From NCBI GenBank assembly GCA_963724365.1, contig CAVRUR010000011.1, positions 124,001 to 188,000 on the forward strand: a stretch of 64,000 nucleotides of DNA. Reading direction: 5' to 3'. This document shows positions 18,837 to 26,800 of the stretch, one piece after another; positions within the stretch are counted from its first letter, which is position 1; each line of letters starts with the position of its first letter. Source of the DNA: JALORV01 sp963724365. GTDB taxonomy: Bacteria; Pseudomonadota; Gammaproteobacteria; Burkholderiales; Burkholderiaceae_F. The notes beneath the pieces were generated by a model that was not told where the DNA came from, did not search any database, and worked only from the letters and a program-made list of their open reading frames with translations. A program made the translations under genes and the position numbers.

Positions 18837-19954
18837 CAGCTCTGGACCAGCTTGCGATTGGCGCCGATCGACATCAACATTCCGCACGCCATCCCGAGCG
18901 TGACCAGTGCGGTGCCGCCGTAGCTGATGAAGGGCAGCGGCACGCCCACGACCGGCAGGATGCCGCTCACCATGCCCATGTTGACGAATGCATAGGTGAA
19001 GATGATCAACCCGAGCGCAGCCGCGAGCAATCGCGCGAACAGCGTCGGCGCGTTGAGCGCGATCGCCAGCGCACGCCAGATCAGTGCGAAGAACAGCAGC
19101 ACCAGCACGAGGTTGCCGACGAGTCCGAATTCCTCGGAGTACACCGCGAAGATGAAGTCGCTGGTGCGTTCGGGGATGAACTCCAGGTGCGTCTGCGTGC
19201 CCTGCATCCAGCCCTTGCCGAACACCCCGCCCGAGCCGATCGCGATCATCGCCTGCAGCGTATGGAAGCCCTTGCCGAGCGGGTCCGTCGACGGATCGAT
19301 CAGCGTCAGGATGCGCTCGCGCTGGTAGTCATGCATCAGGGTCCATGCCAGCGGCAATGCGGCGATGCCGGCGACGATCATCGCAAGCAGCCACTTCCAC
19401 GGCAGACCGGCGAAGAAGATCACGTACGACCCCGCTGCCAGCACCAGCAGTGCGGTTCCGAGATCGGGCTGCTTGATGATCAGCGCGACCGGCACCAGCA
19501 CGATGACGGCGGCGATGACGAAATCGTAGGAGCGCAATCCGCCCTCGCGTTTGTGGAAGTACCACGCCAGCATCATCGGCAGGCCGAGCTTCATGATCTC
19601 CGATGGCTGGATGCGCCCGACGCCGACATCGAGCCAGCGTGTCGCGCCCTTGACCGTGATCCCGGCGACCTCGGTAGCCACCAGCAGTCCGACACCAACC
19701 AGATAGATCGGTACCGCGAGCCGCATCAGCACCTGCGGCGATATGTTCGCGGCGACGAACATCACCGCCAGCGCGACGCCGAAGTTGCGCATCTGATCGG
19801 TCACGCGCCAGGGAAAGTCATTGCCGGCCGAATACAGCGTGATCAGCCCGATCACACCCAGGCAGCCGACGATCGCCAGCAACGATGGATCGAACACCGT
19901 CACGTAGGGGCGCACCAGCAGCCCGATACGTCGTCCGAGCGTGGCTTCGTTCAC
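18836..19954 (-). CDS. rodA: RodA peptidoglycan glycosyltransferase (SEDS)
   Basis: Polytopic SEDS-family polymerase of the elongasome that forms glycan strands with PBP2. It has 372 residues, as in E. coli RodA (370). It starts at a GTG at 19954 whose GTGA overlaps the mrdA stop, so translation is coupled. About ten hydrophobic helices are visible. Conserved pieces are DPSLLAIVGCLGVIGLITLYSAG, KGATRWLDVG, QPSEIMKLGLPMMLAWYF, KQPDLGTALL, GKGWMQGTQTHLEFIPERTSDFIF (with the functionally important Asp) and ISYGGTALVTLGMACGMLMS. A longer reading frame extends upstream to 20572 but is antisense-like shadow inside mrdA. Confidence 0.95.
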   Translation of the reverse strand: MNEATLGRRIGLLVRPYVTVFDPSLLAIVGCLGVIGLITLYSAGNDFPWRVTDQMRNFGVALAVMFVAANISPQVLMRLAVPIYLVGVGLLVATEVAGITVKGATRWLDVGVGRIQPSEIMKLGLPMMLAWYFHKREGGLRSYDFVIAAVIVLVPVALIIKQPDLGTALLVLAAGSYVIFFAGLPWKWLLAMIVAGIAALPLAWTLMHDYQRERILTLIDPSTDPLGKGFHTLQAMIAIGSGGVFGKGWMQGTQTHLEFIPERTSDFIFAVYSEEFGLVGNLVLVLLFFALIWRALAIALNAPTLFARLLAAALGLIIFTYAFVNMGMVSGILPVVGVPLPFISYGGTALVTLGMACGMLMSIGANRKLVQS

Positions 19955-21873
19955 CGCACGCTCCGTGCAGGGCTGGAGGCCGCCGCGGCGACGGTGCGCG
20001 GGACTTCCTCGTCGTCGGGCCCGTCGTCGTTGACCGCCGGTCCCGTTGGTTTCTTTCCGAGCAGGTAGTAGTCGATCGCAGCCCGCGCAATCGGCGCCGC
20101 GGCACGGGCGCCGAATCCGCCGTTTTCCACCAGCACCGCAATCGCGATCTTCGGATCCTCGGCCGGCGCGAACGCGATGAAGAGCGAATGGTCGCGATGG
20201 CGTTCGGCCACGCGCGCCTCGTTGTACTTCTCTCCCTGCTTGATGCTGACCACCTGGGCCGTGCCGGTCTTGCCTCCGACCTTGTACGGCACTCCCTGAA
20301 ACGCGACCCGACCGGTGCCGCTGATATTGACGTCGACCATCGCGTCGCGCACGAACTTCATGTACTCGGGCTTGACCGGGATGCGGAAGCTCTCCTTCGG
20401 CACGGTCAGTCGCTTCTCTCCGGTGCGCGCGTCCTCGACCTCCTTGACCAGGTGCGGCTTCATCACGACTCCATCGTTGGCGAGGTTCGCCGTGGCGTGC
20501 GCCAATTGCAGCAAAGTGAACGAGTTGTAACCCTGGCCAATGCCGATGGAGATCGTCTCGCCCGGGTACCACTTCTGCTTGAAACGACGCTCCTTCCAGG
20601 CGGTCGAGGGCAGGATGCCGGTCTGTTCGCCCTCGACATCGATGCCGGTGATCTGGCCGAAGCCCCAGGGCTTCATGAAGTCGTGGATCGTGTCCACGCC
20701 CAGATCGTTGGCGACCTGGTAATAGTAGATGTCGCTCGACTTGACGATCGAGCGATGCATGTCGACCGCCCCCAGTGGCACCTTGTTCGAGTCGCGGAAC
20801 ACGCGGTTGCCGAAGACGAACGTGCCACCGTCGTGGATCACCGTATCGGTTCGGCGTTTGCCGGTCTCGAGCGCCGCCAGCGCAAGAAACGGCTTATAGG
20901 TCGAGCCGATCGGATAGGTGCCGCGCAACGCGCGGTTGAGCAGGGGCTTGTCCGGATCGTTGTTCAGCTCGTCCCAGCTCTTGGGATCGATGCCGTCGAC
21001 GAAGAGATTGGGGTCGAAGTTCGGCATAGAAACGAAGGCGAGCAAGTCGCCGGACTTGGGCTCGATCGCGATAAGCGCACCTCTACGGGTGCCGAACGCC
21101 TGCTCGACCACGCGCTGCAGCTCGATGTCGACCGACAGTGTCAGGTTGTTGCCGGGCATCGACGGCGTTCGCTTGAGGGTACGCACCGCCCGGCCGCCTG
21201 CAGTGATCTCGACTTCCTCGACCCCGGTGGTGCCGTGCAGGTCACCCTCATAGCTTTGCTCGATGCCGAGCTTGCCGATGTGTTCCGTGCCCGCGTACGC
21301 GGCAGGATCGTCGAGCTTCTCGATGCGCTCGAGGTCGCGCTGTGAGATGCGACCGATATAGCCCAGCATGTGCGACCCCGTCAGGCCGAGCGGGTAGTCG
21401 CGGAACAGGCGCGCACGCAGCTCGACACCGGGGAAGCGGTAACGCTGCGCGGTGAAGCGCGCGACCTCCTCGTCGGTCAGGCGCGTGCGGATCGGCACCG
21501 AATCGAAGCGCTTGGTGTCTTCCATCAGCTTCTTGAACCGGCGCCGGTCGCGCGGCTGGACCTCGACGACCTGGGCGATCTGGTCGATGGTCTGCTCGAG
21601 GTTCGCGACCTTCGACGCCGTGATCTCGAGCGTGTAGGCGGAGTAGTTGCGCGCGATGATGCGGCCGTGGCGGTCCTTGATCAGACCGCGGTTCGGGGCG
21701 ACCGGCAGCACGGCGATGCGGTTCATCTCGGCCTGCGCCAGATAGGCCTCGTGCTTGACGACCTGCAGCCAGGCGAAGCGTGTGCCCAGCAGCGTGAAAC
21801 AGGCGATGACGAATGCCACGGCAACCAGCACGCGCAGCCGGAAGTAGTGCACCTCACGCTCGGGATTGCGCAT
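19951..21873 (-). CDS. mrdA: Penicillin-binding protein 2 (elongation transpeptidase)
   Basis: Class B PBP of 640 residues that crosslinks peptidoglycan during cell elongation. One N-terminal membrane helix (about 14-36) precedes a dimerisation region (APNRGLIKDRHGRIIARN) and the transpeptidase domain. The active-site STYK has Ser324; SSD follows in VKSSDIYYYQV and KTG in GGKTGTAQVV. The C-terminus is Asp/Pro rich. The start at 21873 (MRNPEREV) is chosen because it aligns with the family N-terminus; ATG 21951 would add 26 arginine-rich residues and is also possible. Neither has a strong ribosome-binding site. A TATAAT on the minus strand lies at 22075-22080. In relatives mrdA usually follows mreD directly; here 8 kb of other genes intervene. 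Confidence 0.94.
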   Translation of the reverse strand: MRNPEREVHYFRLRVLVAVAFVIACFTLLGTRFAWLQVVKHEAYLAQAEMNRIAVLPVAPNRGLIKDRHGRIIARNYSAYTLEITASKVANLEQTIDQIAQVVEVQPRDRRRFKKLMEDTKRFDSVPIRTRLTDEEVARFTAQRYRFPGVELRARLFRDYPLGLTGSHMLGYIGRISQRDLERIEKLDDPAAYAGTEHIGKLGIEQSYEGDLHGTTGVEEVEITAGGRAVRTLKRTPSMPGNNLTLSVDIELQRVVEQAFGTRRGALIAIEPKSGDLLAFVSMPNFDPNLFVDGIDPKSWDELNNDPDKPLLNRALRGTYPIGSTYKPFLALAALETGKRRTDTVIHDGGTFVFGNRVFRDSNKVPLGAVDMHRSIVKSSDIYYYQVANDLGVDTIHDFMKPWGFGQITGIDVEGEQTGILPSTAWKERRFKQKWYPGETISIGIGQGYNSFTLLQLAHATANLANDGVVMKPHLVKEVEDARTGEKRLTVPKESFRIPVKPEYMKFVRDAMVDVNISGTGRVAFQGVPYKVGGKTGTAQVVSIKQGEKYNEARVAERHRDHSLFIAFAPAEDPKIAIAVLVENGGFGARAAAPIARAAIDYYLLGKKPTGPAVNDDGPDDEEVPRTVAAAASSPARSVR

Positions 21874-21951
21874 CGCAGCCGAGCGCGGACCGAACGACAA
21901 CTCGTCGCCGCTCGAGCGGCGACGGCGGCGCAGCCAGCGGCTAGCCGACAT

Positions 21952-22275
21952 GGCGGTCAGAGACGACAATGCTGCTGACGGCGTGCACGGCACGCGGACG
22001 CGGCAGACGCCGCTGGGGACGGATGGCAACCACTCGGAGGATCAGCGCCGGAGCGCAGACAGGAAACGGGGCGGATTATAGGAGCGCCCCTCGAGCGACA
22101 TGCGGCGAAAACCGCGGCAAACGACACCCGGCGTCCCGGCTCGCCTCGGCGGCAGCCTAGGGACGTCGCCTGGGCACCACGAGACAACCGGGACGGCCCC
22201 GTCCCGGCGGTCCCTCAAGGCGCCGGTTTGATCCGGCTCAGCATCCGGTCGCGGAGTACCGGTCGACAATTCGGC
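21952..22275. other. Intergenic region between mrdA and ygbA
   Basis: No gene is supported in this stretch. It holds the presumed mrdA promoter -10 (22075-22080, minus strand), and a GC-rich inverted repeat at 22188-22207 (CCGGGACG, loop GCCC, CGTCCCGG). Because the flanking genes are divergent, the plus-strand promoter of ygbA should also lie here, but I do not see a convincing one. Confidence 0.5.
22075..22080 (-). promoter_or_regulatory. Consensus -10 (TATAAT) upstream of mrdA-rodA-rlpA
   Basis: A perfect TATAAT on the minus strand, with only a weak -35 at the right distance (GCATGT-like, spacer 17). The predicted leader is about 190 bases to the chosen mrdA start, or about 115 to the upstream ATG. 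Having its own promoter fits the separation of mrdA from mreBCD in this genome. Confidence 0.5.
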
Positions 22276-22662
22276 ATGTCCAGCGCCCCCATCCCTCCCG
22301 TCCGGCCTGGTCGCGACCGGCCGACCACCCCACGCCTGCTGCGCGAACTGCGCACGCTGGAGGTCATGACGGAAATCTATTGCCGCGACCAGCACGGCAG
22401 CGCCAAGCCGTGCGAACGCTGCCGCGAACTGCTGAACTACGCGGCCAAGCGGCTTGCGGTGTGCCCCTTTGGCGAGGACAAGCCCGTCTGCGCCAAATGC
22501 CAGATCCACTGCTACGGACCGGCGCCGCGCGAAGAGGTGCGAACCATCATGCGCTACGCCGGACCGCGCATGATGCTGCGGCATCCGTGGCTGGCGCTGG
22601 GACACCTGCTGGACAAGCGCTATCCCGCTCCAGCCAAGCCGCGCGCACGCCAGCGCGCCTGA
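22276..22662 (+). CDS. ygbA: YgbA / nitrous oxide-stimulated promoter family protein
   Basis: Cysteine-rich cytoplasmic protein of 128 residues. Family hallmarks are IYCRDQHG, CERCRELLNYAAKRL, CPFGEDKPVCAKCQIHCYGP and MRYAGPRMMLRHPWLALGHLLD. The cysteines suggest metal or Fe-S binding. Relatives are induced by nitrosative stress in enteric bacteria and have been linked to growth under NO. The ATG at 22276 is preferred over an upstream ATG at 22228; the conserved core begins at about residue 31. First gene of the plus-strand island between mrdA and mreD. Confidence 0.88.
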   Translation: MSSAPIPPVRPGRDRPTTPRLLRELRTLEVMTEIYCRDQHGSAKPCERCRELLNYAAKRLAVCPFGEDKPVCAKCQIHCYGPAPREEVRTIMRYAGPRMMLRHPWLALGHLLDKRYPAPAKPRARQRA

Positions 22663-22994
22663 AGCCTTTCTGGATCCACCGCCTGACCCGCGCACATTGC
22701 GCAGCGGTCCGCCGTCCCTCATACGTGGCATGGCGGCCACCGGTGCCGTCGAATCTTCACGGCACGCCGGCGTGCCCGGTGGACTAGCATCGCGGCGGGG
22801 ATCCCGGCGGGTCCGGGGTTCGCGGCGAGGCGGGTGGCCGGCAATCACAGGCCAATGGCCAGCGCGCTCGACCGGATCGGGCCGCTCATTGCCGGACCAT
22901 CCCGCGCAGGAACTGGAGGATCTGCACTTCATCGATGTCGTCATGCCGGAGCGCGAGATGCAGATCGCGCGTTGCCGGCGGATAGGGGGACCAA
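22663..22994. other. 332-base gap between ygbA and the caspase-like gene
   Basis: No supported gene. The stretch contains a perfect 16-base palindrome at 22761-22776 (GGCACGCC followed by GGCGTGCC) and, at its right end, the AGGGGGA ribosome-binding site (22984-22990) of the next gene. A short open stretch just upstream could be a gene remnant but has no recognisable homology. The promoter of the caspase/CHAT operon presumably lies here; I could not identify it. Confidence 0.4.
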
Positions 22995-23840
22995 ATGGCC
23001 AAGCGCGCAGTGCTGATCGGAGTGAACCGCTACCGCATGCCCGGAGCCGACCTGCGCGGCTGCGTCAGCGACGTCGACACGATGACGAAGCTGCTGACCG
23101 GCACATTCGGCTTCGCCGCCGGCGACATCAAGCGACTGACCGACTTCGCGGCGACCAAGAAGGCCATCGAGTCCGCGATCCGGTCGCTGGTGCGCGGCGG
23201 CCGGCGCGGCGACGTACTGCTGGTCCACTTCTCCGGCCATGGATCAAACGTGCCGGACGACGATGGCGACGAAGCCGATGGCCGCGACGAGATCCTGTGT
23301 CCCGCGGATCTCGACTGGAAGAATCCCCTGCGCGACGACTGGCTGCGCACGACCTTCGACGCGATGCGCACCGGCGTCAGCCTGACGGTGGTCACCGACT
23401 GCTGCCACTCTGGCACGATTACGCGGGCCGTAGTGCCGCCCGATGCGCCGATCGTCGAGCGTTACCTGCCCTGTCCGCAGGACCTGCTGGCCGTTGAATC
23501 GGGGCGCCGGCTGCGGGGCACGCTGCGCGGCGGGCTGCACATGGCAGCCGCGGCGACGCGGCGCAAGCGCGATATCGTGGCGGCTGACCTGCCTGAGGTC
23601 CTGATCACCGGCTGCCGCGCCGACCAGACCTCGGCCGATGCGTCTATCGAGGGGGGTTTCCACGGCGCCCTGACCTTCAACCTCGCGGCCGCGCTGCGCG
23701 AGACCCAGGGACGCGTCAGCTACCGTGAGTTGCACGAGCGCACAACCGCGCGCCTGAAGCGTGGCCGTTACGATCAGGTGCCACAGCTCGAGGGGGCCAA
23801 GGCAAGGCTCGAGCAGCCGTTCCTGTCGCCTATCGAATAG
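22995..23840 (+). CDS. Caspase-like (metacaspase, peptidase C14 type) protease
   Basis: Single-domain caspase-fold protease of 281 residues with no signal peptide or membrane segment, so cytoplasmic. The N-terminus (RAVLIGVNRYRMPGADLRGC) and DVDTMTKLL are typical of bacterial and fungal metacaspases. The catalytic dyad is visible: His82 in HFSGHGS and Cys137 in TDCCHSGT. The acidic stretch DDDGDEADGRDE after the histidine resembles the calcium-binding or activation loop region of metacaspases. The C-terminal part (HGALTFNLAAALRE, SYRELHE, QVPQLEGAKARLEQPFL) is the usual small-subunit segment. Metacaspases cleave after Arg or Lys; this is family knowledge, not shown here. A strong AGGGGGA site precedes the ATG. 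The giant hydrolase/CHAT gene starts 21 bases after the stop, so the two almost certainly form one operon. Confidence 0.92.
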   Translation: MAKRAVLIGVNRYRMPGADLRGCVSDVDTMTKLLTGTFGFAAGDIKRLTDFAATKKAIESAIRSLVRGGRRGDVLLVHFSGHGSNVPDDDGDEADGRDEILCPADLDWKNPLRDDWLRTTFDAMRTGVSLTVVTDCCHSGTITRAVVPPDAPIVERYLPCPQDLLAVESGRRLRGTLRGGLHMAAAATRRKRDIVAADLPEVLITGCRADQTSADASIEGGFHGALTFNLAAALRETQGRVSYRELHERTTARLKRGRYDQVPQLEGAKARLEQPFLSPIE

Positions 23841-23861
23841 GGAAGACTGGTTTACGAGCCC

Positions 23862-26800
23862 ATGGCGATCGAACTCCTGATATCCGGCCAGCCCGACGCG
23901 CACGCGAAGGGAGCGACGCGCGGCGCGGCGACCGAGAAGCGCTCGACCGATTTGCTCGATGCCGTGGAAACGGTCGATGCGTACACGCTGTCATCGTCGG
24001 CACGCGCGCGCGCGAAGGATCCCGCGAAGGTCGCTGCGGAAAGTGACGACATCCTCGAGATCGAGGTCGAAGGCGGATTCACGCTCTGGACCTCGGTCGA
24101 ACGCTACCGCCACGACCTGGCCGTGCTGCGACCGGAAACGGTCCGCGGCAACAACGTGCCGATAGACATGCTGCCGCGCACCAGCGTTTCCGAGCGCGGC
24201 GTGCGCGACTGGGTGGCCAGTGCGCTGCGGGTGCTGCGGCTAAGGCCAGACGCGGTCGACGCCGAAATGGCCGATCCCGCGCGCTGGAGCGAATTCGTCA
24301 GCGAGGTCGGGCTCGGCCAGGCGATCACGGCCGGCGCCTGGGCTACGACCAAATTTGCACTCTGGCTGATCGAGCGGCGGCTGCCGTACGGCGAAGGCCT
24401 GTACCGCTTCGGCGACGTGACGCAGCGCTCCGCTAGCGCTGCAAGCGCCGCAAACCCGGTCGCGCTGTCGACGATCGATGCCGAAAAACCGATCCTCGTG
24501 TTCATCCATGGCACGGCCTCATCGACGCAGGGCAGCTTCGGCGCGTTGCTCGACGCTTCGGCGCAGTCCGACTGGAGTGCCCTCGGTGACGCGTTTGGCA
24601 GCCGCATCTATGCCTTCGAACACCGGACGATGAGCGCGAGCCCGATCGAGAATGCGATCCGACTGGCCCAGGCATTGCCGGCACATGCGCGGCTGTCACT
24701 GATTACCCATTCGCGCGGCGGGTTGGTCGGCGACCTGCTGTGCCTGTCATCCATCAGTGCAGAAGCCATCGCTGGCGTGCGGCGCACCGACCCGGCGCTG
24801 GCCGACGCCGACGAGGTCGACCGCCGCAACCTGCAGACGCTCGCCGAGATCCTGGCAGCGAAGCAGTTCCGCATCGAACGCGTCGTCCGCTGCGCTAGCC
24901 CCGCACGCGGCACGCTGCTCGCCTCGGAAAACACCGACCAGTTTCTGTCGGTGCTGACCAACCTGGTCGGGCTGATTCCTGGTCTGGCCGGCTCGCCGCT
25001 GTACGAGGTGGTCAAGCGCCTCACGCTGCAGATCGCAAAGAATCGATGGAAGCCTGCACTCATTCCGGGCATCGAGGCGATGACGCCGCCATCGCCTCTG
25101 GTGCGGTTCCTGAACACGCAGCGTGACGCCGCCGGCGCGCTCGGCGTCGTGGCGGGCGACATCGAGGGCGGGCACTGGCTGAAGCGGCTCGGCGTCTTCC
25201 TCACCGACCAGTTCATCTACGAGAACCGGGACAACGACCTCGTCGTCAACACCGACTCGATGTTCGAAGGCGCAGCGCGGCCGCGTGCGCACTACGTTTT
25301 CGACCAGGGCGGTGACGTCACGCACTTCAACTACTTCCGCAACGAACGCACGCGCGGCGCAATGCAACGCTGGCTGACCGCCGGGGGTGAGGCGGCACCG
25401 GCGGAGTTCCGGACCATCGAGGAGATTCAGACCGATCCGGTGCCGATGCTGCGCGCGCTGCAGAAGCGCGCCGGCACAGCGCAGCCGATCGTCTTCGTGC
25501 TGCCGGGCATAACAGGCTCGCACCTGACGCGCGCCGGTGAAAGCATCTGGCTGAACTACCCGCGACTCGTAGCCGACGGACTGAAGGAACTGCACGATGT
25601 GGCGGCCGCCGACGTGAGCGCCTCGTCGCTGGTCGGGGCGTACTACCGCGGCCTGTGCGAGTGGCTCGCCGACACGCACGAAGTCATTCCGTTCGCCTAT
25701 GACTGGCGACGCTCGATCGTCGACAGTGCGGCCCAGTTGGCCACGGCGGTGGAGAGCGCACTGGGACGCAGCGCTGTGCCGGTGCGGTTTGTGGCGCACG
25801 GTATGGGCGGACTGGTGGTGCGCCAGATGATCAAGGACGCGCCCGACCTCTGGGAGCGCGTGTGCGCGCACGAGGGTGGCCGCCTGGTCATGCTGGGCAC
25901 GCCGAACCACGGCACACACGCGACGGTGGATGCGCTGCTCGGCACGGCCAGCACGGTGCAACAGCTGGCGATGCTGGATCTCGACCGGGGACTGGCCGGA
26001 GTGCTCGACGTCATCCAGGACTTCCCGGGCATCCTGGAGTTGCTGCCATTGTCCGATGGCGGTCGCTTCTTCGAGCGCGCCACCTGGGACCAGATGCACG
26101 CTCAGTGCGGACAGGGCGCTTCCCCCGACCCAGGTGGGCTGACACGGGCACGAGCAACACTGGCCGGCCTGCCTGAACAGATTCCGCACGCGGATCGCGT
26201 GCTGTATGTCGCAGGCAGCTCGCCGCAGACCGTCACCGGTTTCGAGGGAGTCGATGGCCGCATCGTCCTGCAGGCAACCAGTGAAGGCGATGGCCGCGTG
26301 ACCTACGAGTCAGGCCGCCTCCCGGGCGTGCAGACGTGGTATCTGGACGCCGAGCATGGGGACCTGCCGGCCACGGAAGCCGGTTACCCCGCGATCCTTG
26401 AACTGCTCGAGCGCGGCACGACCAACCGGCTGCCGACAACGCCGCCCAGCGCAGCGCGCGGGGGCGCCGCCAGCTTCCGCGCGCTGCCGCAACCAGCGCT
26501 GTTCCCGACCGCAGGCGACCTGACGGCAGGCCTGTTGGGCCAGCAGCGGACCAAGCGCTACCGCGCTCGGGTGACCGCCGGCTTCCGTGCCGGCGTCGTG
26601 CACGGCGATCTGCGCTACGCCAGGTACCCGATCGTCGTCGGCCACTACGAGGGCGACACGATCGTCGGTGCCGAGGCCCGCATCGACCAGTTGCTCGAAG
26701 GCGCGCTCAGCACGCGCTACAACCTCGGCCTGTATCCGGGACCGGCCAGGACATCGTCCGTGGTGCTACGCCAGCCCACCGCCCTGCAGCGCGCGCTACG

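Noticed and set aside
18590..20068. 492-residue plus-strand frame over rlpA/rodA
   Set aside because: Low-complexity His/Gln/Arg/Asp composition from antisense of membrane-protein codons; no start signal.
19885..21345. 486-residue plus-strand frame across mrdA
   Set aside because: Shadow of PBP2 coding on the other strand, no recognisable domain or ribosome-binding site.
22697..23497. 266-residue frame beginning upstream of the caspase gene
   Set aside because: Runs through the caspase gene in another frame with Arg-rich shadow composition; at most its first part is non-coding leader.
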